NCBI RefSeq assembly: GCF_900142525.1
Contig: NZ_FRBD01000003.1
Location: forward strand, 124,001 to 188,000
Source: Xylanibacter ruminicola
GTDB lineage: Bacteria > Bacteroidota > Bacteroidia > Bacteroidales > Bacteroidaceae
Direction: 5' to 3'
Length of the DNA stretch: 64,000 bases
The notes under the pieces were generated by a model. It did no database searches, had not been told where the DNA came from, and saw nothing but the letters and a program-made list of their open reading frames with translations. How positions within the stretch are numbered: the first letter of the stretch is position 1; each line of letters starts with the position of its first letter. Positions 15,702 through 23,681 of this stretch are shown here, one piece after another. The position numbers were made by a program, and so were the translations under genes.

Positions 15702-16397
15702 ATGAATACAAACAAAATGAATTCTTGTAACATACGTAAGATAAACGATGGTATTTCACAGAGATTTGTTCAAACTGCAGAAGAGTTACGCCTCACAGGA
15801 GCGCAGTTGTTCCGTGATGGTGTTGTAGCTAATGAGCAAGTTTTGAGCAAAATAAAGCATGGATGGCAGAAACCATCAGAAAAGTCAATCAATCTGTTTT
15901 GTAAGAAATATGATGTTAGTTTAGGTTGGATGTATTCAGGCGAGGGGAAACCATACCCTAACAAGAATGATCAATCTGAAAAATGCAAGAATGTGGGTGA
16001 CGTAATGTTATTATACAACACAGGATTCGACTCTTGCCTTGACAACAAAGGTCAGTTGGTAGCTACAGGCAACGAAGTCTCAATCTTATTCCCGAAGGCT
16101 GGCGACACGGATTTTTGGTGTATCAATTATGATAACTCACTTATGCCAGTTATTATGCCGGGAGATACCATTGCACTGAAGAAATTAGATGCTTGGCAGG
16201 AGTATATACCTGGGGATTATATCTGCGTATTTGTTACTGATTCTTATAAAATACTCCGTAAGGTATCTGCCAGACAAGATGATGAACAAAACATATCCAT
16301 CATCCAAATGGAAGATGGAGAAGCTGTAGAATCGAAAATTCCTAAGAACATTATCGTGGAGGTTTACAAGGTTGTAGGCTACTATCGTAAACTATAG
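15702..16397 (+). CDS. S24-family repressor (XRE-type HTH plus LexA/CI-like peptidase domain)
   Basis: The 231-residue protein has an N-terminal helix-turn-helix of the phage-repressor type (GISQRFVQTAEELRLTGAQLFRDGVVANEQVLSKIKHG..PSEKSINLFCKKYDVSLGWMYSGEG, 10-80). A C-terminal S24 domain has the serine in NYDNSLMPVIMPGDTIAL (about 140) and the lysine in YKILRKV (about 175). Such proteins cleave themselves during the SOS response. The start at 15702 follows a -7 box TACTTTTG (15672-15679). It stands alone, with no phage genes next to it. It could control an SOS-linked accessory region or be a remnant of a prophage. Confidence 0.85.
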   Translation: MNTNKMNSCNIRKINDGISQRFVQTAEELRLTGAQLFRDGVVANEQVLSKIKHGWQKPSEKSINLFCKKYDVSLGWMYSGEGKPYPNKNDQSEKCKNVGDVMLLYNTGFDSCLDNKGQLVATGNEVSILFPKAGDTDFWCINYDNSLMPVIMPGDTIALKKLDAWQEYIPGDYICVFVTDSYKILRKVSARQDDEQNISIIQMEDGEAVESKIPKNIIVEVYKVVGYYRKL

Positions 16398-16453
16398 TAT
16401 CCACACTGCAGCCCCTTCCTTGTCCCTTTCTACTTCCCATGCAACCTTCGCAC

Positions 16454-16537
16454 TTTTTCCAACGGCTTTTTGTGGAATCACCGTCATTTTTCCAACGACT
16501 TTTTGTTAAGCCGTCGTTATTTTTCCAACGACTTTTA
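16454..16537. repeat. Three-copy 33-bp tandem repeat
   Basis: TTTTTCCAACGRCTTTT recurs at 16454, 16487 and 16520, an exact 33-bp period. The spacer between copies 2 and 3 holds CCGTCGTTA, which can pair with AACGAC of the repeat. One reverse-strand frame would give an 11-residue SRWKN repeat, but no protein around it is convincing. It lies in the gap between the S24 gene and the membrane-protein gene. Confidence 0.8.
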
Positions 16538-16624
16538 GCTGAATAATCATACTTCTCGCTTTTTAGTAAAATAGCACCACCTTTGCCAAGAGCAGACGGC
16601 AAGGGTAGGGGAGGTGTTGAGGAA

Positions 16625-16960
16625 TCAGTCTTCGTTAGCATCGAAAATCTCAGGAGGGAAACGGATTTCATCCTCTGGATCATCGAGATAGTCATCATAA
16701 TGGTCTTGAAAGTACGATGCTTCGTCAAACTCGTGTTTAACCCCGCAGCCTTCCGAATCAACGGGCCACTCAGGAGGCAATGACTTAAGCTTCTTTGGCG
16801 TAGCGCTTGGGCGAGGAGTTGTAGCCTGATGCACCACCACATCATCTTTCTTACTGTTCTTTTTCTTCGGCTCAATCATCCAGGCGTAGCCAATCATATA
16901 GAGTGCAAAGATGATGACAATGATGATAACATCGGTTCTTTTAAACTTTGATCTGTTCAT
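16625..16960 (-). CDS. Small membrane-anchored protein (111 aa)
   Basis: One N-terminal transmembrane segment (DVIIIVIIFALYMIGYAWMI, about 10-29) is followed by a lysine-rich linker, a TP-rich stretch and an acidic tail (FQDHYDDYLDDPEDE). It probably sits in the inner membrane with the tail on one face. The start overlaps the end of the upstream glycosylase gene by 20 bp, which supports co-translation. No family was recognised. Confidence 0.7.
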   Translation of the reverse strand: MNRSKFKRTDVIIIVIIFALYMIGYAWMIEPKKKNSKKDDVVVHQATTPRPSATPKKLKSLPPEWPVDSEGCGVKHEFDEASYFQDHYDDYLDDPEDEIRFPPEIFDANED

Positions 16961-17723
16961 CGATGATTTCTTTCACAATACGCCATGCTTCCAATTTTTC
17001 ATCAAATGCCTTAGCTAAGGAATTCGATGTAGAAGGCAAAGAAATGACTCTGTATTTTTGCCCAAGTCTTGCTACTGCAAAATTCTGCTCAAAGATTTTT
17101 GTTGTTTCTCCTGTTCCATTCAAAACGATGGTTGTTATCGTCGGATGAAGAGCCAGAAAACTTTCTATCTCATTAGGCACATAGCTCTTAATGTTGGAAT
17201 CGAGACTTCCTTTCCTATCTGCCTCCTTCATGCAATCCCAAAGTGAAATGTGATTCTGGGTGATGAAATCTTTATCAGATATGCCAACAGGACGGCTAAA
17301 TAGCGTTTCCATTATCTTGTAAAAAGAGTTATGTGCCCTGTCTTGATAATAAGCCTGGGCTGACAATGATTTTTCGCCAGGGAAAGTACCAAGAATAAGT
17401 ACGATAGGGTTATCTCCAGACCATGCATCAAGGCCTGCTTTCATTGGGCTATCCATTTTGTGATTCTTGCTTTTCTCGACTATGCTTGTTGGTGCGCTAA
17501 TGACTTGCTTGGCATCTGATAATTTAATTTGGCCTGTCTCTATCAATCCACGGAATTTTTCTATTGTCATGTCATTAATGCCGTAGTCACTCCCATAAAA
17601 ACCCAAACTACGCATCTTACTGCGTATGTTCTTCTGCTGAGACTTGTCAGCATTACATCTTTGCTGAATTAATGATTCTATCAATTCAACTTCTCTTTTG
17701 CTGAAGACACTTTTACCCTTCAT
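16941..17723 (-). CDS. DNA-deoxyinosine (uracil-DNA-glycosylase superfamily) glycosylase with N-terminal extension
   Basis: Residues about 85-255 match the hypoxanthine-DNA glycosylase branch of the uracil-DNA glycosylase superfamily. They include LILGTFPGEKSLSAQAYYQDRAHNSFYKIM (motif 1 and the following helix) and the later LPSTSNS motif before a C-terminal helix. The enzyme removes deaminated bases such as hypoxanthine from DNA and acts in the cytoplasm. Residues 1-75 form an extra helical domain (REVELIESLIQQRC, then IRSKMRSLGFYGSDYGI) that I do not recognise. It overlaps both neighbours by 11-20 bp, so a three-gene operon is likely. The extra domain may add a binding function. Confidence 0.8.
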   Translation of the reverse strand: MKGKSVFSKREVELIESLIQQRCNADKSQQKNIRSKMRSLGFYGSDYGINDMTIEKFRGLIETGQIKLSDAKQVISAPTSIVEKSKNHKMDSPMKAGLDAWSGDNPIVLILGTFPGEKSLSAQAYYQDRAHNSFYKIMETLFSRPVGISDKDFITQNHISLWDCMKEADRKGSLDSNIKSYVPNEIESFLALHPTITTIVLNGTGETTKIFEQNFAVARLGQKYRVISLPSTSNSLAKAFDEKLEAWRIVKEIIDEQIKV

Positions 17724-18096
17724 AAATGTATTTTATTAGATGATTCGTATTCTCTTCAAAATTCTTTGTGGCCATCTTTTTTGCTTTTTTCCAACTCTTC
17801 ACAACTTCTATTCTGTGCTTTCTTAGTTCGTCGCGTAATTGGTAGAGCGGCTTATAGTTTTCAGAAACGGCCCCTCCCATCATGCACAGAAAATGGTGGA
17901 CATTCGTCTGAAATAAATCTCCATACTCATCTTCGAGGACGAGATATACTTGGTTTTCGTCCTCGTTAATGAACAAACTTTTGAAGCAAAGTTGCCTCTG
18001 AGAGCCATCCCTAAAGAAAAAGACTTGCTGGACATCGTAATGCCCAGCATCCGTCCAGTCTTGCAGATAGCAATATAACTGATGACCTATTCTCAT
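17713..18096 (-). CDS. Uncharacterized 127-aa protein, first gene of the glycosylase operon
   Basis: The protein has a beta-rich N-terminal half (HYDVQQVFFFRDGSQRQLCFKSLFINEDENQVYLVLEDEYGDLFQTNVHHF) and a basic helical C-terminus (HRIEVVKSWKKAKKMATKNFEEN). No signal peptide or membrane segment. It overlaps the glycosylase gene by 11 bp. Its upstream region holds the 12-bp-period repeat that is split by the insertion sequence, so the IS may have changed its expression. Function unknown. Confidence 0.65.
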   Translation of the reverse strand: MRIGHQLYCYLQDWTDAGHYDVQQVFFFRDGSQRQLCFKSLFINEDENQVYLVLEDEYGDLFQTNVHHFLCMMGGAVSENYKPLYQLRDELRKHRIEVVKSWKKAKKMATKNFEENTNHLIKYIYEG

Positions 18097-18114
18097 ACAT
18101 TATTCTTTAATGTT

Positions 18115-18156
18115 GTCCCCATATATGTCCCCGTGGTTGTCCCTGCATGTGTCCCC
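18115..18156. repeat. 12-bp-period GTCCCC array, interrupted by the IS
   Basis: GTCCC(C) begins at 18115, 18127, 18139 and 18151, exactly 12 bp apart. A fifth copy starts at 19608. Removing the IS and one copy of its 4-bp target duplication puts that fifth copy exactly 12 bp after the fourth. The array lies just upstream of the start of the 127-aa gene. Confidence 0.8.
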
Positions 18157-18201
18157 AAAGTGAAGTGAACCCAGAAAGTTGGACACAACTTAAAGGTTCA
18201 A

Positions 18202-18735
18202 ATGAAAAAGGAATTTAGTTTAGAAGAGAAGTTGGAAGCGATTTCTTTAGTGTTCCAAGGAGAGTCTGCCCGTTCTGTCTCAGACAGGCTTCATCTAGGT
18301 CATCATTTGCTTTATGAGTGGTTGGAGGCATATAAGAGTAAGGGTACATTAGGTCTTAAACCCAAGAGAAAAGGCAGAAATAGGCTTCGTTATGAAGAAA
18401 AATGCAGAATTGTTCGTGAATATCAGGAAAGTGATTTAACTTTGTTCCGGCTTTCCGTGAGATATGACATATCGAGTTCACTATTAAGTAACTGGGTTAG
18501 ATTGGTAGAAGAAGGTGGATTCGAAGCACTGCTTCCCCAAAAACGTGGGCCAAAGACTGGTATGGTAAGAACAAAACGACTTCCAAAAGAAGAGTACGAG
18601 AAGGAGAATGAGCGCCTTCGCAAAGAGAACGAACGCTTAAGGCTGGAGAATCTCCTGCTAAAAAAAGTGAGAGCCTTAGTCGAGGAAAGAGAAGCCCGAA
18701 ACAGAGCGATTGGGCGCAAGCCATCGAAGAACTAA
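18202..18735 (+). CDS. IS3-family OrfA (HTH protein)
   Basis: The 177-residue OrfA has two helix-turn-helix units (EEKLEAISLVFQGESARSVSDRLHLGHHLLYEWLEAYKSKG, 8-50, and a second at about 65-105) and a leucine-zipper-like C-terminus (ENERLRKENERLRLENLLLKK, about 133-155). It binds the IS ends. The run of seven A residues at 18660-18666 sits in zero frame as A-AAA-AAA. A -1 slip there leads, without a stop, into the OrfB frame and gives the OrfAB transposase usual for this family. Confidence 0.92.
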   Translation: MKKEFSLEEKLEAISLVFQGESARSVSDRLHLGHHLLYEWLEAYKSKGTLGLKPKRKGRNRLRYEEKCRIVREYQESDLTLFRLSVRYDISSSLLSNWVRLVEEGGFEALLPQKRGPKTGMVRTKRLPKEEYEKENERLRKENERLRLENLLLKKVRALVEEREARNRAIGRKPSKN

Positions 18736-18755
18736 GGCGTAATGAGCATGCGGAC

Positions 18756-19574
18756 TTGGATGTTCTGCTGGAGCTCAAGAAGATGGCACGTAGCACGTTC
18801 TATTATCACCTCAAGCATGGCAAGAAGAAAGACAAGTACAAGGAAGTAAAAGATATGATATACACCATATTCCATAAGCACAAAGGTCGTTACGGCTACA
18901 GGCGTATAACGCTAGAACTCCGTAATGAGGGGCGTCTTATCAATCATAAGACGGTCAAGAAACTTATGGATGAACTTGGGCTGAAAAGCGAGGTAAGGAA
19001 GGTGAAATACCGTTCCTATAAAGGAGATGTAGGTAAGACTGCTCCCAACATCATCAACAGGAATTTTACGGCAGAGAGGCCTTACCAGAAACTTGCGACG
19101 GACGTGACTCAGGTGACGATAGAAGGGCGTAAGGCCTACCTCTCACCGATACTCGACATGTGCGGCGGAGAAGTGCTCTCTTATGTCATAACAGACACTC
19201 CGAACCTTGAAATGGTAATCACTATGCTCAATCGGATGTATGAGAGTGTAGATCTCCCTGAAGGCGTCGTATTGCACTCTGATCAGGGTTGGCACTACCA
19301 GCATGCAGCCTATCAGAACAGCCTGAAGAAGCATGGTATTATCCAGAGCATGTCTCGTAAGGGAAACTGTCTGGACAACGCCATGATGGAGAACTTCTTT
19401 GGTATCATGAAGTCAGAACTGCTGTATCCAGGCAAGTACACATCTATGGAAGTCTTCATAAAAGACCTGAAAGAGTACATTGACTATTATAATAATGAGA
19501 GAATAAAGCTCAGATTAAAAGGAATGAGCCCAGTACAATACCGGACTCAATTCCAAATGAGCAATAGTGTTTAA
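18756..19574 (+). CDS. IS3-family OrfB (DDE integrase-type transposase)
   Basis: The 272-residue frame lies in -1 phase to OrfA. It has the HTH_21-like segment (KHKGRYGYRRITLELRNEG) and the DDE triad: D in LATDVTQ, D in VVLHSDQGWHY and E in NAMMENFFGIMKSE. The family end IDYYNNERIKLRLKGMSPVQYR is complete. In vivo it is probably made mainly as the OrfAB fusion from the A-run frameshift. No truncation or stop is visible. Confidence 0.93.
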   Translation: MDVLLELKKMARSTFYYHLKHGKKKDKYKEVKDMIYTIFHKHKGRYGYRRITLELRNEGRLINHKTVKKLMDELGLKSEVRKVKYRSYKGDVGKTAPNIINRNFTAERPYQKLATDVTQVTIEGRKAYLSPILDMCGGEVLSYVITDTPNLEMVITMLNRMYESVDLPEGVVLHSDQGWHYQHAAYQNSLKKHGIIQSMSRKGNCLDNAMMENFFGIMKSELLYPGKYTSMEVFIKDLKEYIDYYNNERIKLRLKGMSPVQYRTQFQMSNSV

Positions 19575-19717
19575 TCCGTCCAAACTTTGGGGTTCACTTC
19601 AAAAGGTGTCCCCACTTTAAAAACTGATTTTTGCAAAAATATAAAAAATAATTCAGATTAAAGAAAAAGAAGTGCTAAAAAATTGAAATATGCTCGAGAT
19701 TTGTGCTTTTGAAAGAT

Positions 19718-20533
19718 TTAATCATCATGAATGACTACTCCAGGAATAAGATCAATAAAAGCGGTAATGGATTTCACTATTTTGTATAGAAGCCCGTTTG
19801 GAAGCATATAATTGCCATCTGTCAGACTATTCTTCATCGAGGAGAACATGCTGTCATTATCAAAATGGCCGCCATAGCCGACCTCATTATCCCAGTAATT
19901 CTCAAAACCGCCATCAACAACTTCCCAAACGTGGTCAGGCAGATAGAAGCCGATTTGCTGATTCACGACCATGTGAAGAGTATATGAGGTAAACGCATTG
20001 ACTTGAAACGGTGATATAAGTTGTATAGACGATGCGACTTCCCTTTCAGATAATGTTTCCTCTGCCTTTCCCGTTGATGGTATGTGTGATAATGCTATTA
20101 TTCTTGTGACATCGTCTTCATCATCGTCTAATATATATTCATCTGTCGCTTTGCTGTCTGTTTGCAGATGCACAATTTTATGTATCTCATCCATGAGCAT
20201 GCGAATGGAGACATAATAGTTGTTGCCAAATAAATAATTGCTCAGGATTTCCATTTCTGCCTGATCAATCAGACAGTCACTTTGGTAAATAAGATAGTAA
20301 AGTTCCTTCTTCTGCTGTTCGACTGATTGCAGCCTGACACAAAGGTTATCGACAACTCTTTTCACGTCATCGTCGGAAAGGTTATCGAGATATTCGCCAA
20401 ACGCGCGATAGGGTAGGGAGAACTGTTCTGGCTTCAGATGGGCATATCCATCCAGATATGGTCGAATCTCAGCCAGACTTTCCAGGCCAGACACCTCTAA
20501 TAACCTTTGTATGAATGTATCTGTGAAGCTCAT
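19718..20533 (-). CDS. Uncharacterized 271-aa protein
   Basis: No known domain recognised. The N-terminal third is helical and acidic. The C-terminal half (residues about 170-270) has aromatic stretches (FTSYTLHMVVNQQIGFYLPDHVWEVVDGGFENYWDNEVGYGG). No signal peptide or membrane segment. It follows the agmatine-deiminase-family gene by 20 bp on the same strand and probably shares its promoter. Its stop lies 117 bp from the IS end. Confidence 0.65.
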   Translation of the reverse strand: MSFTDTFIQRLLEVSGLESLAEIRPYLDGYAHLKPEQFSLPYRAFGEYLDNLSDDDVKRVVDNLCVRLQSVEQQKKELYYLIYQSDCLIDQAEMEILSNYLFGNNYYVSIRMLMDEIHKIVHLQTDSKATDEYILDDDEDDVTRIIALSHIPSTGKAEETLSEREVASSIQLISPFQVNAFTSYTLHMVVNQQIGFYLPDHVWEVVDGGFENYWDNEVGYGGHFDNDSMFSSMKNSLTDGNYMLPNGLLYKIVKSITAFIDLIPGVVIHDD

Positions 20534-20553
20534 TGCTGTCCTATTGCATCAAG

Positions 20554-21438
20554 CTACTTATTTATATTCCAGGTAATACAGTGGATAGCACCGCCATTTC
20601 TGGCAATATTTCTCATACGGAAACCTCGAACTATGCATTCTGGGTTGGCCGCACGAATATACTTTAGGGCCTGTTTGTCTTCAGGTATGCCGAATGTGGG
20701 GACAATTATCTTGTTGCCAACTCTAAGGTAGTTGATATATGCCCAATTGAAATCTTTGCTGGGATTGGGCACATCAAACAGCATCTCAGTTACCTCGAAT
20801 CCGGCATCTTCCAATCGGGACCTTATTTCATCTGCCTCCTCTGGCTGGGATTCACGATGGTTTGACATCAGGACTTTGTTTCCTCCAGTCCATTGCACAA
20901 AACCATCTGCATGGCCATAGACATCTGCATATGGGTCATGGGGGTAAAGGCAGCGCCAAGGCAGCAAAATGAGATTTGGAGATAGAACTGCTTTCAAATA
21001 GTTACAGAAGTCGGAATCATATAGGAACTGGCCATTCTCCCTAAAGACCTTGTCTGTAAGGACTACATAGTCGCCACACACAACAAAGTTGCCACCATCC
21101 ATTTTAATTCTTATATCTCTACAATGGGAGTGATGGAGTACGATTTTGAATATGGTTTTGGAGTCTGTCAGGAACTTCGTGCCAGTTTCCTTCAGGTAAT
21201 CTGGATCGTATTTATAAACCAGGAAGTGGTCATGAGAGATTTGGATAGGCATGTAATCACGAATCCAAATATCCTTTGTACCTTTAATCACGTCCCACTC
21301 AATATCCATCTCGTCGAAAAGACGAGTAAGACGTGTATAGGTACCAGGATAAAATTCCTTCAGCTTGTCTGAGATATACACGAAATTGGTACATGCATCA
21401 TTAATAATTGTTCTTGAATTAATCTTCTTTTTGTTCAT
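20554..21438 (-). CDS. Agmatine deiminase / peptidylarginine deiminase family protein
   Basis: The 294-residue protein is of the PAD_porph/AguA family, which hydrolyses guanidino groups to ureido groups. Family motifs present are KDIWIRDYMPIQ (N-terminal; W, R, D), IKMDGGNF, GHADGFVQW with the catalytic histidine and aspartate, and the C-terminal nucleophile in GGAIHCITW. At 294 residues it is shorter than AguA (about 345-370) and lacks a signal peptide, so a cytoplasmic enzyme with a small substrate is more likely than a secreted PAD. A promoter TTTG-N20-TAACTTTG lies just upstream. The substrate cannot be set from sequence alone. Confidence 0.85.
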   Translation of the reverse strand: MNKKKINSRTIINDACTNFVYISDKLKEFYPGTYTRLTRLFDEMDIEWDVIKGTKDIWIRDYMPIQISHDHFLVYKYDPDYLKETGTKFLTDSKTIFKIVLHHSHCRDIRIKMDGGNFVVCGDYVVLTDKVFRENGQFLYDSDFCNYLKAVLSPNLILLPWRCLYPHDPYADVYGHADGFVQWTGGNKVLMSNHRESQPEEADEIRSRLEDAGFEVTEMLFDVPNPSKDFNWAYINYLRVGNKIIVPTFGIPEDKQALKYIRAANPECIVRGFRMRNIARNGGAIHCITWNINK

Positions 21439-21460
21439 AATCTTACGCTTTAGTTCGATG

Positions 21461-21492
21461 CAAAGTTAGAAGGAATAACCTTACAATCCAAA
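21461..21492 (-). promoter_or_regulatory. Bacteroidetes promoter for the deiminase gene
   Basis: On the reverse strand TTTG (21492-21489), 20 bp, TAACTTTG (21468-21461): an exact match to the -33/-7 consensus at the standard spacing. The rest of 21493-21744 is AT-rich and holds only the terminator listed next. Confidence 0.75.
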
Positions 21493-21577
21493 TTTTGCGC
21501 GAGGAAAATGGCACCTAGAAAAGAACATTTAACACGCTGTATATCAGTTATTTATAATATATTTTATATACAGATTT

Positions 21578-21595
21578 ACAGGGGTAAACCCCTGT
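21578..21595 (-). terminator. Terminator hairpin after the 221-aa gene
   Basis: ACAGGGG-TAAA-CCCCTGT is a perfect 7-bp hairpin in AT-rich sequence, downstream of the gene stopping at 21745. The T-run is weak, so termination is likely but not certain. Confidence 0.5.
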
Positions 21596-21744
21596 TAAAA
21601 CAATAATAATATATAACCTAAAAAGCACGATTTACACTTTTTAAGAGATGCAAATCTGTATGATGTGTTTTCAAGAGCGGGTATGGGAATACTCAAAAAA
21701 AGCTATTCCTTTTGCAGAAATAGCTTCATGATAATTTATCTTGA

Positions 21745-22410
21745 TTATAAAACGATATCTTCTTCCCTCCAGAATGCCCACTTACGGTTGTCTCTTTCTG
21801 TAGTTGGGATGTATTCCGTTTCCAATTCTGACCGAAAGACTCCTTGTCTATATGGTTTTACAGTTATCTCTTTTTCCTGTTTACGGCATTCATTCACCCA
21901 AGTTATTTCGGTATTTCCGCCCATTGGAAAGCCATTAAGAAAAGTTTTCAAGTAAGTACTTTGAGTATTATAGGTCTTGCGCCCAGACACTTTTCCCAAC
22001 TCTCTTCTAACAAATTTCCCTTTCCCATTAGTGACTTCCCAACACCATAAACAATGCTCTTTCACATCATACACTTCATAAGCTCTGATTAGCACCGAGG
22101 AGCGTATTTCTTTCTTCTTATTTTCAAATGCAATATCAAAGCCGGAACTATGTGAATGAAGTGTCATGGCAGGATAATATGGGACTTGACCATCAACATC
22201 CTTATTATTCCTATGGTATACAATAGGATCTTTTATTGGACCTTTCTCTTCATGATAATAGAACTCAACAGCACGTAGATATATGAAAAAACGGTCTCTT
22301 ACGTTAATATAGCCGTTGTAAAGGAAATCATTAGCCAATTCTTTAAACTTGCTGTCTATTTCCGTTTCATTAGTGGAGAAATTCTCTAGTTTTTTCTGTA
22401 ATTCCATCAT
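21745..22410 (-). CDS. Uncharacterized 221-aa protein, last gene of the SGDV-repeat operon
   Basis: No family assigned. Notable conserved-looking segments are VRDRFFIYLRAVEFYYHEEKGPIKDPIVYHRN, YYPAMTLHSHSSGFDIAFEN and SSVLIRAYEV. The HSHSSGFDI..RSSVLIRA arrangement recalls enzymes or DNA-glycosylase-like folds with a conserved H..S..D..R set, but this is too weak to name. There is no signal peptide or membrane segment. It lies 36 bp after the 54-aa gene on the same strand. Confidence 0.65.
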   Translation of the reverse strand: MMELQKKLENFSTNETEIDSKFKELANDFLYNGYINVRDRFFIYLRAVEFYYHEEKGPIKDPIVYHRNNKDVDGQVPYYPAMTLHSHSSGFDIAFENKKKEIRSSVLIRAYEVYDVKEHCLWCWEVTNGKGKFVRRELGKVSGRKTYNTQSTYLKTFLNGFPMGGNTEITWVNECRKQEKEITVKPYRQGVFRSELETEYIPTTERDNRKWAFWREEDIVL

Positions 22411-22446
22411 CTTGTTACGTAGTTAACATGCTTTATGATATCTTCC

Positions 22447-22611
22447 CTATTTGTCGGTTGCCTTTTCGTATGTCTTATCGTCAATGGTGAATTCTACAAA
22501 CTCAGCATTATCACCAGTCAACAGGATGTCTCTTTCACTCTGTGGAGCATCCTTGCCATGGACGTGGACGTATTTGGCATCCTTGCCAGTCATCAATATT
22601 CTTCTTCCCAT
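22447..22611 (-). CDS. Small 54-aa protein with internal duplication
   Basis: A short frame fills the gap between two larger genes of the operon: ATG at 22611, TAG at 22449-22447. The product is acidic and seems to be two copies of one unit, ILMTGKDAKYVHV and ILLTGDNAEFVEF. Its spacing (28 bp after the 346-aa gene, 36 bp before the 221-aa gene) and reading direction fit an operon member. Function unknown. Confidence 0.55.
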   Translation of the reverse strand: MGRRILMTGKDAKYVHVHGKDAPQSERDILLTGDNAEFVEFTIDDKTYEKATDK

Positions 22612-22639
22612 ATTGTCCTTGTTCTAATTTGGTATTTCT

Positions 22640-23680
22640 TCAGTTCTTCAACTTGGGTTTGGGCTTGCGACGGATGTCCATGTCGGCCATGCCGGTGGGC
22701 ATACTGCCATCGGCAACACCTTGCTCACCATATATCAAGCCCCAGTAGAAGACCTCTGCAGCAGCCTTGTCGTCAGCGGCAGTAACAATTTGCTTTGACA
22801 GCTTGTCGCCCATCAGCGACTTCTTCGCGGCCTGGTACACCAGTTTCGCATTGTCCCTCGAACTTACAATACCCTTACGGTTGATGTTCTTGCCAGGCAT
22901 CATCATAGCGAAGGTTCCTGTCATAAAGATGCCGAAAGCCGTATCTTCTTTTTCCTGACAAAAGCGCAGAACATCACCTGAAGCCAGCATATCAACCAAC
23001 TTGCGGAATCCCTGTTGCAACTGGTTCACATGCTCTTTGCCTTGTGCCATCTCCTCGTCGTTCACATACATGCGCTTGGGTTTCTTCTTCCAAGGAAGCG
23101 GACCGTCTGCCTCGCGCAGTCTGGTACGCTCTTCGGTGACGTTCAGGGCTGTCTCGTGGCGGTTCATCGCATTGACAAAGCGGTAGTTCTTCGGTTCATC
23201 CTTACCCAGCCAGCGCATCAGATCTTTGGCGGGTGTGTTGAAGAAGTAAAGGCCGAATAGGGTAGCGTATGCAGTCTGAAGCATGTCCTCCTCCCATTCC
23301 TCATAGGGAACATTGTCAGGCCACTCAAAACTTTCGTCCAGTCCCTTTTCTACGGCATTCTTTGCAGGAGTGCGGAAACGAACGAGGTCGAGTAGGGTGA
23401 CATCGTGTTCCTTCTTGAAAAGTTCGATGGGGTTCTTGAAATCCTCTGTGGATGGTGCTTCGAGTTCATCGGTAAAACGGCTCAGGCACCATGAGGTGAA
23501 GTTGAAGAGGTTGCCTTCACCCTCGGGTTTGCCAGCCGATTCTGCCAATTCATGATGTTCACTAATCATGTGGACCAGCACAAATGTTATCCTTGCCTCG
23601 CGGTCGCTTATCTTAGCGGCAACATTCACCTGACGCTTCATCTCAGCCAGTACCTCTTTATTTTTATAGTCTTTCAGCAT
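22640..23680 (-). CDS. Uncharacterized 346-aa protein
   Basis: A soluble protein with a mostly helical N-terminal half (ISDREARITFVLVHMISEHHELAES) and a C-terminal end rich in lysine and proline (IRRKPKPKLKN). No catalytic motif or known domain recognised; no signal peptide. It starts one base after the stop of the preceding 176-aa gene, so the pair is coupled. The proximity suggests joint action with the 176-aa and SGDV-repeat proteins. Confidence 0.65.
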   Translation of the reverse strand: MLKDYKNKEVLAEMKRQVNVAAKISDREARITFVLVHMISEHHELAESAGKPEGEGNLFNFTSWCLSRFTDELEAPSTEDFKNPIELFKKEHDVTLLDLVRFRTPAKNAVEKGLDESFEWPDNVPYEEWEEDMLQTAYATLFGLYFFNTPAKDLMRWLGKDEPKNYRFVNAMNRHETALNVTEERTRLREADGPLPWKKKPKRMYVNDEEMAQGKEHVNQLQQGFRKLVDMLASGDVLRFCQEKEDTAFGIFMTGTFAMMMPGKNINRKGIVSSRDNAKLVYQAAKKSLMGDKLSKQIVTAADDKAAAEVFYWGLIYGEQGVADGSMPTGMADMDIRRKPKPKLKN

Positions 23681-23681
23681 A

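Larger units (their letters stand above)
18161..19601 (+). mobile_element. IS3-family insertion sequence (IS150-like), 1441 bp
   Basis: The terminal inverted repeats are TGAAGTGAACCC... at 18161 and its near-perfect complement ending at 19601 (...GGGTTCACTTCA), about 24 bp with few mismatches. A 4-bp direct duplication AAAG flanks it (18157-18160 and 19602-19605). It holds two overlapping-phase transposase frames. Both frames and both ends are intact, so it is probably a recent and possibly active copy. Confidence 0.93.

Noticed and set aside
16351..16875. Reverse-strand 174-aa frame containing an SRWKN repeat
   Set aside because: It overlaps the well-supported membrane-protein gene at 16625 in another frame, and the repeat is explained by the 33-bp tandem repeat.
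17610..17630. CTACGCA-N6-TGCGTA in the glycosylase gene, similar to the WYL palindromes
   Set aside because: It lies inside a coding region, has a shorter spacer and no -7 box at 8 bp; probably chance.
18115..18160. CRISPR-like array at the GTCCCC repeats
   Set aside because: The unit is only 6 bp with 6-bp spacers, far too short for CRISPR, and no cas genes are present.
22435..22785. 116-aa forward frame opposite the operon
   Set aside because: It is antisense to the 54-aa and 346-aa genes, is rich in serine and cysteine, and has no promoter.
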